DNA from: Alphaproteobacteria bacterium
Lineage (GTDB): Bacteria; Pseudomonadota; Alphaproteobacteria; Micropepsales; Micropepsaceae
NCBI GenBank assembly: GCA_016125165.1
Contig: WGMH01000001.1
Span: 558,001 to 622,000, forward strand
Direction of reading: 5' to 3'
Length of the DNA stretch: 64,000 bases
In this document: piece by piece, positions 55,511 through 64,000 of the stretch
How the letters are laid out: each line of letters starts with the position of its first letter
How positions within the stretch are numbered: position 1 is the first letter of the stretch
Translations under genes and position numbers: made by a program
The notes under the pieces: model-generated
Database searches by the model: none
Told to the model about the DNA's origin: nothing
What the model saw: the letters and a program-made list of their open reading frames with translations, nothing else

Positions 55511-56296
55511 CTAACCGCGGAGAATCTCGTCGCCTTCGCCCGGCGTGCCACGTTGAATCAGCCAGAACACGCCGAAGAGATCAAAAATACCTGCACCGAG
55601 GCGGCCAAAGAACCCATACTTCGATACACCGGCAATCCGCGGCCTGTCCTCGATATAATCCTGCATCGTGTCGTAGCCCGTGCGGCGCACGAGCGCTGGA
55701 AGGAACCTGTGCATGCCATCGAAGAACGGCAGCTTCACCGCAACGCTCGTGCGCAGCAGCTTGAAGCCGCAACCCGTATCGGCGGTGTGATCGCGCAAAA
55801 GCGAGCTACGCACGAAATTCGCGATGCGCGAGGAAAAGAACTTCACAATACCGTCGTTGCGCCGTTTGCGACGTCCCGCGACGATGCCCAGCCGCTCCGG
55901 TGGAAGAGGCGCGTGGATCATTTTCCAGATTCGGGCAACATCTTTCGGATCGTTTTGGCGGTCGCCGTCCAGCGTTTGGATCCAGACGCCACGCGCGGCG
56001 TGAAAGCCTGTGAAAAGCGCCGCGCTCTTGCCCGACCGTTTGCGGTGGCGGATCACGCGCACGCGCGGGCTCGCGGCTTGTGCTTCGGCGAGCTCCCGGG
56101 CGCTGCCGTCGCTGGAGCCGTCGTCCACGAAGAGAACTTCGTAGGACGCCACGCCATCAAGCGCAGAGGCAATCTCTTCCAGAAGTGGCAGGATGTTGCC
56201 CTCTTCATTGAAGACGGGAATCAGCACGGTGAGCTCGGGCATATCCATGGAAGCCTCCGGCGCGGGTTCTGGCGTCACTAGCCCGCCGCGGGGCAT
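55511..56296 (-). CDS. Glycosyltransferase family 2 (polyprenol-phosphate sugar synthase type)
   Basis: 261 residues; the start could also be at 56278 or 56248, just before ELTVLIPVFNEEGNI. The GT-A domain shows VLFVDDGSSDGSARELA, TLDGDRQNDPKDV (DxD region) and ADTGCGFKLLR. One hydrophobic segment lies near the C-terminus (GAGIFDLFGVFWLI). The DPM1/ArnC-type family loads a sugar onto polyprenyl phosphate. It pairs with the GT39 gene downstream. Confidence 0.87.
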   Translation of the reverse strand: MPRGGLVTPEPAPEASMDMPELTVLIPVFNEEGNILPLLEEIASALDGVASYEVLFVDDGSSDGSARELAEAQAASPRVRVIRHRKRSGKSAALFTGFHAARGVWIQTLDGDRQNDPKDVARIWKMIHAPLPPERLGIVAGRRKRRNDGIVKFFSSRIANFVRSSLLRDHTADTGCGFKLLRTSVAVKLPFFDGMHRFLPALVRRTGYDTMQDYIEDRPRIAGVSKYGFFGRLGAGIFDLFGVFWLIQRGTPGEGDEILRG

Positions 56297-56391
56297 CCGG
56301 CAAGAAAAGCCTTGGAAAGGTCAAATCCGAAGTTTAACGGCTGTTAACGCTTCGGACCTACAAACAGGGAAACTTGGCAGCGTGAGCGATC

Positions 56392-58368
56392 ATGTCGGGC
56401 CCGCCCAAAATCATTCCCCGGCGTGATGGACCGCCTCCCGGCGGCCGGAGCAGCCCCGCACCCAAACCGCAAAAGCCACCCAGAAGCTGGCCCTATGTGG
56501 CGGCACTGCTAGTCGCCTGGGGGATCATTTTCGGCGCGGTCTATGGCTTTCACTGGATTTCAGACCTGCCCGACACCAAGGGGCTGATGGCCAAGGGCCC
56601 CAGCCACGACATCACCTACCTGGATAACCACGGCAAATTCATTGCCCGGCGCGGGCTCACCCGCGGCGCAATGATGATGGCGAGCGATCTGCCGGACTAT
56701 GTGCCCAACGCCTTCATCGCCATCGAAGACCGCCGCTTCCGCTATCACATCGGCGTCGATCCCATCGGCCTGCTGCGCGCCGCGTTCGAAAACGCCATGG
56801 CGGGACATGTGCGGCAAGGTGGATCAACCATAACCCAGCAGCTTGCCAAGAACCTGTTTCTCGAACCCAAGCGCACCTTCGATCGCAAGATGCAGGAAGC
56901 CTTCCTCGCGCTGTATCTTGAGAGCCGCTACAGCAAGGATCAGATCCTTACGCTCTATCTCAATCGCGTCTATTTCGGCGCCGGCGTATATGGAATCGAG
57001 GCTGCAGCCGAACGTTTCTTCGGCAAGACGGCACGTGATCTGACGCTCTCGGAAGCCGCCATGCTGGCGGGCAGCGTCAAGGCGCCCGCGCGCTACAATC
57101 CGCTGGCCGATCCCGATGCCTCGATGGAGCGCGGGCGCGTGGTGCTTCAGGCAATGGAAGATGCCGGGTTCATTTCCCATGACATTCGCATGCTGGCAGC
57201 GGACACCCGCCCGCGCATCGTGCGCAAGACGAGCACACCGGGTTCCGGATACTATGTCGATTGGGTGGAGACACAGGTCACCGATCTGATTGGCAATTAC
57301 GACAAACCGGTGATCGTTGAAACAACACTCGATCTGGACCGCCAGGTGGAAGCCGAACGCGCGGTGGCGCGCGGGCTTGCTCTCGAAGGCGGTGCGCTGA
57401 AGGCACATCAGGCAGCGCTTGTGGCGATGGCGCCAGACGGCGCAGTCCGCGCCATGATCGGTGGCCGCTCCTATGCCGACAGTCCGTTCAACCGCGCCAC
57501 GGATGCGCAGCGCCAGCCGGGTTCGGCCTTCAAACCTTTCGTTTATCTGGCGGCGTTTGAGCACGGTCATCACGCAGACGAAGTCCTGAATGACGGTCCC
57601 GTCCAGTTCGGCAAATGGCAGCCGGGAAATTACGAGGGCCGCTATGAGGGCGCGATCACGCTCACCCGCGCCTTTGCAAAATCCTCCAATGCCGTTGCCG
57701 CGCAATTGGCGATGGCTGTGGGCCCTGTCACGGTTGCGCGCACCGCGCACAGGCTAGGCATTCAATCGCAGCTCGATGCAGTGCCTTCGCTGGCGTTGGG
57801 CACATCGGTCATTACACCGCTGGAACTTACGTCCGCCTATGCTCCTTTTGCCAATGGTGGAACCAGGGCACAGCCCTATGCAATCGCGCGTATCACTGCG
57901 CGAGACGGCACGATTCTCTTCAAGCGCAAGGTCGGCGCACCGCAAACCGTGATGTCCGCGGAAGATAATGCAGCCATGGTTCGCCTGATGCGTGAAGTCG
58001 TTCTGAACGGAACCGGTCGCGCTGCCGCGCTTCAAACGCACGAAGTCGCGGGCAAGACCGGCACCACGCAGGATTTTCGCGACGCCTGGTTTGTTGGGTT
58101 CAGTCGTGACCTGGTGTGCGGCGTGTGGCTCGGCAACGACAAGGGTGCGCTGATGAATCATGCGACTGGGGGCGGCTTGCCAGCGCGAATCTTCAAAGCC
58201 TTCATGGAAGACGCCGAGCGCGATTTGCCTGCCAGACCGCTACTGGATGCGCCGGAGCCGGAGCAGACTGCTACTGGAACCAACGTGGCGCCCGCACAGC
58301 CGGAAGGGCCAAGCGAAGACGACCGCAACGCCTTCGACCGGCTTTTGGACGGGCTTTTCGGCCACTAG
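56392..58368 (+). CDS. Class A penicillin-binding protein (PBP1A-type)
   Basis: 658 residues. A Pro-rich cytoplasmic tail and one membrane helix (about 35-56) are followed by a GT51 transglycosylase domain (AFIAIEDRRFRYHIGVD, GGSTITQQLAKNLFLEPK) and a transpeptidase domain with SAFK, SSN and KTGTT active-site motifs. It polymerises and cross-links peptidoglycan. It is shorter than classical PBP1a because the extra domain between the modules is absent. It ends two bases from the stop of the convergent symporter gene, with no terminator seen. Confidence 0.94.
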   Translation: MSGPPKIIPRRDGPPPGGRSSPAPKPQKPPRSWPYVAALLVAWGIIFGAVYGFHWISDLPDTKGLMAKGPSHDITYLDNHGKFIARRGLTRGAMMMASDLPDYVPNAFIAIEDRRFRYHIGVDPIGLLRAAFENAMAGHVRQGGSTITQQLAKNLFLEPKRTFDRKMQEAFLALYLESRYSKDQILTLYLNRVYFGAGVYGIEAAAERFFGKTARDLTLSEAAMLAGSVKAPARYNPLADPDASMERGRVVLQAMEDAGFISHDIRMLAADTRPRIVRKTSTPGSGYYVDWVETQVTDLIGNYDKPVIVETTLDLDRQVEAERAVARGLALEGGALKAHQAALVAMAPDGAVRAMIGGRSYADSPFNRATDAQRQPGSAFKPFVYLAAFEHGHHADEVLNDGPVQFGKWQPGNYEGRYEGAITLTRAFAKSSNAVAAQLAMAVGPVTVARTAHRLGIQSQLDAVPSLALGTSVITPLELTSAYAPFANGGTRAQPYAIARITARDGTILFKRKVGAPQTVMSAEDNAAMVRLMREVVLNGTGRAAALQTHEVAGKTGTTQDFRDAWFVGFSRDLVCGVWLGNDKGALMNHATGGGLPARIFKAFMEDAERDLPARPLLDAPEPEQTATGTNVAPAQPEGPSEDDRNAFDRLLDGLFGH

Positions 58369-58369
58369 A

Positions 58370-59929
58370 TCAGGCGAGGTAATCTTCCGGCGAAGTGGCA
58401 TCGGTGCCGCGACCAAAGCGGTTGAACACCGGACTGAGCGCATAGGCCACGACAACGTTCAGCAGCATCGCTGACAGTGCCGCATAGCACGGCACCTTCA
58501 TGCCCAGAATGTCGAGCACATAGGTTGACGATTTGAAATCAAGGCTTGCCACCATAGCGGTGCCGGCAAGAATGCCTACGGCCCATCCAATGAACAATGC
58601 ACGCGGATGGAGCCAGCGCGTGTAAAGACCGAGCATCACCGCAGGCATGGTCTGGCTGATGATGACGCCGCCAAGCAATTGCAGCTGGATGGCGTAGGTT
58701 GTCGGCAGCTCCAGCACGAAAAACAGCGCGCCGAACTTCACCACCAGCGAAACGATCTTCGCGACCTGGCTCTCACGCGCCGGGGGACAGTTGGGATCGA
58801 GATATTCCCTGTAGATATTGCGCGTGAACAGATTGGCGCAGGCAATCGACATAATTGCCGCCGGCACCAGTGCTCCAATGGCAATGGCGGCAAATGCTAT
58901 GCCAACAAACCATGACGGGAACACCTGAAGGAATAGCGCGGGCACCGCGTAATTGTTACCGAAGCGCGCGAAACCCTCTGTGTAGGCAGGGTTCGTGGAA
59001 ACCCCAGCCGCCACTGCCATGAAACCCAGAAGCGCAATCAATCCGAGCGCGAAGGAATATGCAGGCAGCGCCACGGCATTGCGCTGCACCACGCGCCGGT
59101 TGGATGCACCGAGAAGGCCCGTGACGGCATGAGGATAGAGGAACAAGGCAAAGGCCGAACCCAGCGCCAGCGTGATGAACGCACTCTGTGCGCCGAGATT
59201 GCCCGGTGCGGAGGGTGCCAGCGTGAGTTTGGCAGAATCGACAGCCGCAAAAATCTTGTCGTAACCGCCAAGTTCCGCAGGGATAACGATAATCGCAGCA
59301 AGCACCGTGGCGTAGATCAGAAGATCCTTCACCACCGCAATCATCGCCGGCGCGCGAAGGCCGCTATTATAGGTGTATAGCGCCAGAATGACGAAGGCGA
59401 CGATGAGCGGCAGATCGTGCACCATGCCAATACCAGGCACCATCACATCGCTCTGAATACCAAGACCGGCGAGCACGACCTCCATACCGACGAGTTGCAG
59501 CGCAATATACGGCATGGTGGCAACAATGCCGGTGAGCGCCACCGCCAGCGCCAACGTACCCGAACCGAAGCGGCCGCGCACGAAATCGGCCGCCGTGACG
59601 TAGCCATGACGATGCGTAACCGACCAAAGCCGCGGGAAGACAACGAACAATATGGGATAGGCCAAAATCGCATAAGGCACGGCAAAGAAGCCGACTGCAC
59701 CAGCGCCAAACACCAGCGCCGGGACCGCCACAAAGGTGTAGGCCGTATAAAGATCGCCGCCGAGGAGGAACCAGGTCACCCAGCTGCCGAACCGGCGTCC
59801 GCCCAAACCCCATTCGTGAAGCTGCGTGAGATCACCCTTGCGCCAGCGCGAGGCGACAAAGCCCATGACAGTGACAATAAGAAAGAGCGCCGCGAATACC
59901 GCAACGGCCACCGGATCAAACTTCGCCAT
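58370..59929 (-). CDS. Sodium:solute symporter family protein (MctP-like)
   Basis: 519 residues from ATG at 59929, with about 13 membrane segments of the SSS fold. GGRRFGSWVTWFLLGGDLYTAYTF near the N-terminus and the small DUF3311 partner just upstream match the monocarboxylate permease MctP of rhizobia. Substrates such as lactate, pyruvate or acetate are inferred. It starts two bases after its partner gene. Confidence 0.87.
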   Translation of the reverse strand: MAKFDPVAVAVFAALFLIVTVMGFVASRWRKGDLTQLHEWGLGGRRFGSWVTWFLLGGDLYTAYTFVAVPALVFGAGAVGFFAVPYAILAYPILFVVFPRLWSVTHRHGYVTAADFVRGRFGSGTLALAVALTGIVATMPYIALQLVGMEVVLAGLGIQSDVMVPGIGMVHDLPLIVAFVILALYTYNSGLRAPAMIAVVKDLLIYATVLAAIIVIPAELGGYDKIFAAVDSAKLTLAPSAPGNLGAQSAFITLALGSAFALFLYPHAVTGLLGASNRRVVQRNAVALPAYSFALGLIALLGFMAVAAGVSTNPAYTEGFARFGNNYAVPALFLQVFPSWFVGIAFAAIAIGALVPAAIMSIACANLFTRNIYREYLDPNCPPARESQVAKIVSLVVKFGALFFVLELPTTYAIQLQLLGGVIISQTMPAVMLGLYTRWLHPRALFIGWAVGILAGTAMVASLDFKSSTYVLDILGMKVPCYAALSAMLLNVVVAYALSPVFNRFGRGTDATSPEDYLA

Positions 59930-59931
59930 AT

Positions 59932-60132
59932 TCAGCCCTTCCGCCCGCGATAGACGACCCACAGACAAAGCGACGTGAGCGGCACCCACAACAGCTGATA
60001 CCAGTAGAAGAAGGGAAAACCGCCAATGGCGGGCTCAAGCGTATTGTAGAAGGGGACTGGCAAAAGAAAGAGAAAGGGCACCGCAATGAATAGGTCGGTC
60101 AGGCGCAAACCCTTCGCGGATCGGTTATCCAT
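59932..60132 (-). CDS. DUF3311 small membrane protein
   Basis: 66 residues from ATG at 60132, two membrane segments (about 10-28 and 37-58) with the family words FLLPVPFYNTLEP and FPFFYWYQLLWVPL. DUF3311 proteins are encoded next to SSS-type monocarboxylate permeases and probably form part of the transporter, like YhdT with PanF. Confidence 0.85.
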   Translation of the reverse strand: MDNRSAKGLRLTDLFIAVPFLFLLPVPFYNTLEPAIGGFPFFYWYQLLWVPLTSLCLWVVYRGRKG

Positions 60133-60242
60133 CGGCTCCCCCAAGCACATTGACGCTGCCGGTTTTACCGATGCCGGCTTTTCTGGCGCAATTGCTTACG
60201 GCATAACGGTTTCCCCGCCAAGCGGGCACACGAGTTGATTGC

Positions 60243-60647
60243 ATGCCCTGGATGTACCTTCTGGGATCACTGGCTGGTATCGGCCTGATCGTGATCCTGA
60301 ACCTCATGCTTTTCGGCCGGTCGCGGCAGGTGCTGCACTCGCTCGAAGCTGCGCGCGCGCGTCTTGCAAGCGAAGTACCGGGCTTGTGTGTCCGCGAAAG
60401 CATACTGAGCGCCGACGGCCGTGCTGCGCTGATCCGCGATGACCATGCCGTCTATCTGGTAGCGGCGCAGGGCGACGGTTTCATCGTGCGCAAGTTCGCA
60501 AAGGGTACATTGCGCTCGCTCTCGCGTGACACAGCAAGGCTCAACCTGCGTTTCGCAGACTTCACGCTGCCGCAGTTTGATGTGCCACTGGCCGATGCGG
60601 CGCGCGCGGCGCACTGGCAAGATGCTTTGAGGAACGCCACCGCATGA
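60243..60647 (+). CDS. Membrane-anchored protein, unknown function
   Basis: 134 residues: one N-terminal helix (about 4-25) and a soluble remainder without recognised motifs (LRFADFTLPQFDVPLADAA near the end). It overlaps the sterol desaturase gene by four bases, so they are translated together. Function unknown. Confidence 0.65.
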   Translation: MPWMYLLGSLAGIGLIVILNLMLFGRSRQVLHSLEAARARLASEVPGLCVRESILSADGRAALIRDDHAVYLVAAQGDGFIVRKFAKGTLRSLSRDTARLNLRFADFTLPQFDVPLADAARAAHWQDALRNATA

Positions 60648-61549
60648 ACCTGCCAAGCCCCGTCACACTGGCCACACCGGCCTTCGTCCTGCTGGTAATC
60701 GGCGAAATGCTCTATGCGCGTGCCACGGCCAAGGCGCATTTCGAGGCCCGCGACACCGCCACCAGCCTGATGATGGGGTTGGGTTCAACGGTTTCAGGCG
60801 CCATCTTTGCCTTTATCTATGTCGCCTATGCCGGATTGGTCGCGCAATACGCGGTGTTCGATCTGGGATATTCGCTGGCGGCTTTTATCGCCTGCTTTGT
60901 TATCGACGATTTCTATTACTACTGGTGGCACCGCATCTCGCATCGCGTGCGATGGTTCTGGGCCGATCATGTGCAGCATCATTCCAGCCAACACTACAAT
61001 CTCTCCACTGCCCTGCGGCAACCCTGGACCGGCGTTCTGACACCATCGCTTCTGCTGCGCACGCCAATGTTCCTTCTGGGGTTTCCGCTACCAATGCTGG
61101 CTTTCGTGCACGGGCTCAATCTGGTCTACCAGTTCTGGATACATACGGAAGCAATCGGGAAGATGCCCCGCTGGTTTGAAACCGTGATGAACACGCCTTC
61201 GCATCATCGTGTGCATCATGCCACCAACGCGCGATACCTGGATTCCAATTATGCGGGCGTGTTCATCGTCTGGGATCGCATGTTCGGCACCTTCGTGCGA
61301 GAGGACGAAACCGATCCGCCGCGCTACGGGATCGTGAAAAACCTCGGCACCTTCAATCCCGTCAAAGTCGCGCTGCACGAATGGGTTGGGATTGCGGCGG
61401 ATCTTATCCGGGCGCGATCCATTCGGGATGCATTTCTTTACCTTATGGCGCCGCCGGGCTGGTCGCCGGATGGAAGCCGACAGACCTCTGATTCCATCAA
61501 GGCCGAGTGGAAACGCCACCAGGCCACACAATTGGTTGCAGGCGAATAG
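60644..61549 (+). CDS. Sterol desaturase / fatty acid hydroxylase family protein
   Basis: 301 residues with four or five membrane segments and the di-iron histidine motifs: HRISH at about 101-105, HVQHHSSQH, and HHRVHH near residue 190. Family members hydroxylate or desaturate sterols, fatty acids or carotenoids in the membrane. Neighbours give no hint of the substrate. Confidence 0.9.
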   Translation: MNLPSPVTLATPAFVLLVIGEMLYARATAKAHFEARDTATSLMMGLGSTVSGAIFAFIYVAYAGLVAQYAVFDLGYSLAAFIACFVIDDFYYYWWHRISHRVRWFWADHVQHHSSQHYNLSTALRQPWTGVLTPSLLLRTPMFLLGFPLPMLAFVHGLNLVYQFWIHTEAIGKMPRWFETVMNTPSHHRVHHATNARYLDSNYAGVFIVWDRMFGTFVREDETDPPRYGIVKNLGTFNPVKVALHEWVGIAADLIRARSIRDAFLYLMAPPGWSPDGSRQTSDSIKAEWKRHQATQLVAGE

Positions 61550-61627
61550 CGCAGGCCCTTCCCGCGCGTTGACGGGACATTGCGACACGGTAAGTTTCGT
61601 ATCGGCATTCCACCGAAGGGGTATTGC

Positions 61628-62698
61628 ATGCGTTTTCTAGCCGCCATCGCACTGTCACTGGGTATGCTGTCCGCCACCCCGGCACTCGCCGATGCAACGA
61701 TTCCGACAAAGGACGCCGCGAAGTCGAAGGACGTTTCCAGCGTGCCGCGGTATGAAGGCTCTTTTATTTTGGATTACGACTATCGGGCCTTCACGGACAT
61801 CACGATGCCGCTCTCCAGGCTTGAGAAGACCGGGGCGACGGACAGCCGTAACAACAATGTGTTCGCGCCGAAGCAGAAGGCGGAGCTTGAAGGCGCACGC
61901 ACGCGACTGATCTATCTCATTCCCGAAGGCCGCAGCCCTCTGGAAGTGGTGCGCAATTATCAAGAAGCCATCGCGGCCAAAGGCGGCAAGACGCTCTACC
62001 AGTGCAAGGATGTGGATTGCGGCGGAAACGCGCGCTATGGCGTGGATACTGGCGGCGGTGATCAGAGCCTTTCGATGTATTCGTATCCGCCGGGCGAATT
62101 CAAGGCGCCGAGCTTCTCTAACACCTATTGCGTTCTCACCACCTGGATTTCGGATCAACGCTATGCGGTGATGAAATTCGGCGAGCCTGGTGCGGAAACC
62201 TACGTTTCCGTGCACGCCTTCGTGATGGATGAGAACAGCTCCTGCAAGGCCTTCAACGGTCGCACGATGGCGATTGTGAACATTCTCGAACAGAAGCCCC
62301 GCGAGCAGAAGATGGTGACGGTATCGTCCAGCGATCTGTCGAAAGGTATCAACAGTGCGGGACATATTGCGGTGTATGGTATCCTGTTCGACTTCGACAA
62401 GGCGGATATCAAGGCTGAATCCAAGCCGCAACTTGATGAGATCGCCAAGCTCCTGAAGAGCGACCCCAAATTGCATGTTCTGATCGTTGGACACACCGAC
62501 AACAAGGGGCAACTTGCCTACAATCAGGGGCTTTCGGGCAAGCGCGCGAAGGCAGTGGTCGACACTCTGACGAAGAGTTACGGCGTGGTGGCCGGACAGA
62601 TGACAGCCGTGGGCGTCGGGCCGGCGGCACCCGTCGCCAGCAACGACACCGAAGAGGGGCAGGCGAAAAACCGCCGTGTCGAATTGGTGAAAATGTAA
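61628..62698 (+). CDS. OmpA-family protein with DUF4892 domain
   Basis: 356 residues from ATG at 61628 with GAAGGGG upstream. A signal peptide (about 1-22) is followed by a DUF4892 domain (VPRYEGSFILDYDYRAFTD) and a C-terminal OmpA peptidoglycan-binding domain (ILFDFDKADIKAES, VGHTDNKGQ, NRRVELVKM). It is probably a periplasmic or outer-membrane protein that ties the envelope to the wall. Confidence 0.9.
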   Translation: MRFLAAIALSLGMLSATPALADATIPTKDAAKSKDVSSVPRYEGSFILDYDYRAFTDITMPLSRLEKTGATDSRNNNVFAPKQKAELEGARTRLIYLIPEGRSPLEVVRNYQEAIAAKGGKTLYQCKDVDCGGNARYGVDTGGGDQSLSMYSYPPGEFKAPSFSNTYCVLTTWISDQRYAVMKFGEPGAETYVSVHAFVMDENSSCKAFNGRTMAIVNILEQKPREQKMVTVSSSDLSKGINSAGHIAVYGILFDFDKADIKAESKPQLDEIAKLLKSDPKLHVLIVGHTDNKGQLAYNQGLSGKRAKAVVDTLTKSYGVVAGQMTAVGVGPAAPVASNDTEEGQAKNRRVELVKM

Positions 62699-62797
62699 AC
62701 GTCGCGCATAGTATTGCGCCGCACAACGCGGTGTGGCGATTGGTGCATCACGAAAATTGCGATAAGATGCGCTGCTTTGAACATCCGGGGGGATTTC

Positions 62798-63364
62798 ATG
62801 CAGCGCATTTTCATCGCCGGTATCCTCGGCGCAATTGCCATGTTCGTGTGGACGTCCGTAGCGCACATGGTGACACCGCTGGGCTCGATCGGCTTTAGCC
62901 AGATGCCCAATGAAGCGGCCATGCAGTCGGCTCTGGACACGAACCTTGCGCAGCACTCAGGGCTGTATTTCTTTCCGTGGGTCGATCCCAACGATCCCAA
63001 AATGATGGAAAAATCGGCAGCGCTTGAGAAGGCCCATGGATCGGGCCTCCTGCTCTATCGGCCGCCGGGCGCCATGGATGCCACCAATATGGGGCCCATG
63101 CTGGTCAAGGAATTTATCAAGCAACTTGTCGTGGCGCTGATTGCTGCTTACCTCGTCTCCAGGATGGTGGGGCTATCCTTCGCCGGTCGATGGAGCGCAG
63201 TCGTTCTGATGTACATCGCAGGCGGGCTCGTGACCAATGCGTCCTACTGGATTTGGTATGAATTCCCGTTGGACTACACACTCGCACAGATCGCTGTAGA
63301 ACTGGGATCAGGTATTGCGGCGGGCGCGGTCATCGCTTGGTGGCTTGGGCGAAGATCCGCTTGA
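62798..63364 (+). CDS. Hypothetical membrane protein
   Basis: 188 residues from ATG at 62798 with GGGGGGA upstream. One membrane helix lies at the N-terminus (about 4-22) and three more in the second half (about 106-125, 132-155, 165-185), with a soluble loop rich in Met and Pro between them. I recognise no characterised family. Confidence 0.68.
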   Translation: MQRIFIAGILGAIAMFVWTSVAHMVTPLGSIGFSQMPNEAAMQSALDTNLAQHSGLYFFPWVDPNDPKMMEKSAALEKAHGSGLLLYRPPGAMDATNMGPMLVKEFIKQLVVALIAAYLVSRMVGLSFAGRWSAVVLMYIAGGLVTNASYWIWYEFPLDYTLAQIAVELGSGIAAGAVIAWWLGRRSA

Positions 63365-63369
63365 GAAAG

Positions 63370-63861
63370 CTAGCGGTTTCGGCGCAGACGTTTGAAAGTG
63401 GCATCGAGTTTCCGTTTGCGGTGACGATGGTTGGCGGCGTCACCCTTGCTGGTATCGACCTCTTCCTCGCAGGCGTTGCGAATCTCTTCCAGTTCGTCAT
63501 CGGTAAGATGTTCAATCCCCACAAATTCATTGCGCGCGCCTTCGATCGCACGAACGATTTCGTCCAACTTGGCCTGAATGGCGGCGCCATCACGGTTTTG
63601 GGTGTTCTGAATCAGAAAGACCATCAGAAAGGTGACGATTGTCGTGCCTGTGTTGATGATCAATTGCCAGGTATCGGAATAACCGAAGAGCGGGCCCGAC
63701 AAGGCCCAGACGATGATCACCGCACAGCACAGCACAAAGGTCACCGGCTTGCCGGTCAGCCGCGCCACGCTGTTCGAGAACTGCGTGAACACACGGTTGA
63801 ACACAGTGCCGCGCGGGTTACGTCCGCCGGAGGCGCGCTTTGTCGTGCGTCGGGCGCTCAA
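63370..63861 (-). CDS. Low-affinity iron permease family protein
   Basis: 163 residues with TTG start overlapping the stop of the upstream gene (TTGA). Two membrane segments (about 38-58 and 65-85) are followed by IQNTQNRDGAAIQAKLDEIVRAIEGARNEFVGIEHLTDDEL, the hallmark of this family, related to fungal Fet4-type low-affinity iron permeases. Iron transport is assumed from the family name only; the C-terminus is highly charged. Confidence 0.85.
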   Translation of the reverse strand: MSARRTTKRASGGRNPRGTVFNRVFTQFSNSVARLTGKPVTFVLCCAVIIVWALSGPLFGYSDTWQLIINTGTTIVTFLMVFLIQNTQNRDGAAIQAKLDEIVRAIEGARNEFVGIEHLTDDELEEIRNACEEEVDTSKGDAANHRHRKRKLDATFKRLRRNR

Positions 63862-64000
63862 GCAGAACGGCGCCCTGCAAGAACCAGCGCAACGCCCGCG
63901 ATCACGACCACCACGCCGGCAGCCGTGGGTATCGGAAAATGATGTTCTTTTTCGGCAGTGACTTCGAGCGGTCCGGCCTTGAGGACTTTTTCGTCTTCCG
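63858..64000 (-). CDS. Partial gene, small membrane protein of unknown function (5' end outside window)
   Basis: The last 46 residues are visible: a charged stretch (EDEKVLKAGPLEVTAEKEHH) and a C-terminal hydrophobic helix (AAGVVVVIAGVALVLAG) ending at TGA 63860-63858. It is coupled to the iron permease gene by a four-base overlap. Too little is present to identify it. Confidence 0.55.
   Translation of the reverse strand, partial: EDEKVLKAGPLEVTAEKEHHFPIPTAAGVVVVIAGVALVLAGRRSA

Noticed and set aside
1-64000. tRNA or rRNA genes, CRISPR arrays, insertion sequences, phage genes or attachment sites
   Set aside because: Reading the window gave no cloverleaf, repeat-spacer pattern, transposase or integrase; a tRNAscan or ISfinder search would be needed to exclude small remnants.

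Overview
This is 64 kb of chromosome from an alphaproteobacterium. The coding style is dense and GC-rich, with many 1-4 base overlaps. Lineage markers are FlbT, FlaF and FlbY, a FlaEY-like propeller protein, TPR flagellin glycosyltransferases, a mitofilin (Mic60) homologue in the haem operon, and sigma-54-type flagellar promoters. The flagellar part resembles the Caulobacter system; I cannot name the genus. I saw no rRNA, tRNA, CRISPR array, IS element or phage.

Layout. 0-5 kb (minus strand): envelope/RNA operon gpmA-envC-ctpA, a terminator, then divergent polysaccharide deacetylase-rppH (rppH is cut by the window edge). 5.2-7.1 kb (plus): flgI, rod-binding protein and flbY behind a sigma-54-type promoter. 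7.1-28.1 kb: flagellar filament and glycosylation region. It holds a FlaEY-like protein, an FlbA-like TPR glycosyltransferase, a cytidylyltransferase-PseG fusion, a short NeuB, and a plus-strand operon of methyltransferase, sulfotransferase, methyltransferase, split transketolase, SDR, ATP-grasp and GH57-like enzyme. It ends with two tandem flagellins, flaF, flbT and an FlmG-like TPR glycosyltransferase. 28.1-33.6 kb (minus): hemC-hemD-mic60-hemY-alpha/beta hydrolase, divergent from tsaD. 34.7-40 kb: small unrelated units (xthA, haloalkane dehalogenase with TetR regulator, thioesterase, CHAD protein). 40-46.1 kb (minus): thiE-like, a DUF3576 lipoprotein gene, leuS, lptE, holA, hisF. 46-50.8 kb: YggS, a sigma-54-controlled unknown gene, a ribA with a decayed RibB domain, an orphan OmpR-type regulator and a DUF2807 protein. 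50.9-56.3 kb (minus): GT2-GT39 pair and a MacAB-like exporter. 56.4-64 kb: class A PBP, MctP-like symporter with its DUF3311 partner, sterol desaturase family protein, OmpA-family protein, small membrane proteins and a low-affinity iron permease-family protein.

How it fits together. The 5-28 kb region looks like one flagellar locus covering rod/P-ring assembly, flagellin synthesis, post-transcriptional control (FlbT/FlaF acting on structured flagellin leaders), synthesis of a nonulosonic-acid-like sugar, and its transfer to flagellin by TPR glycosyltransferases. A 13-base palindrome in front of the flagellin genes recurs exactly, next to a sigma-54-type promoter, before an unknown gene at 46851-47489. 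This points to an undescribed member of the flagellar regulon. The transketolase/SDR/ATP-grasp/GH57 operon has no counterpart in the textbook pseudaminic or legionaminic acid pathways and is the best candidate here for new biochemistry.
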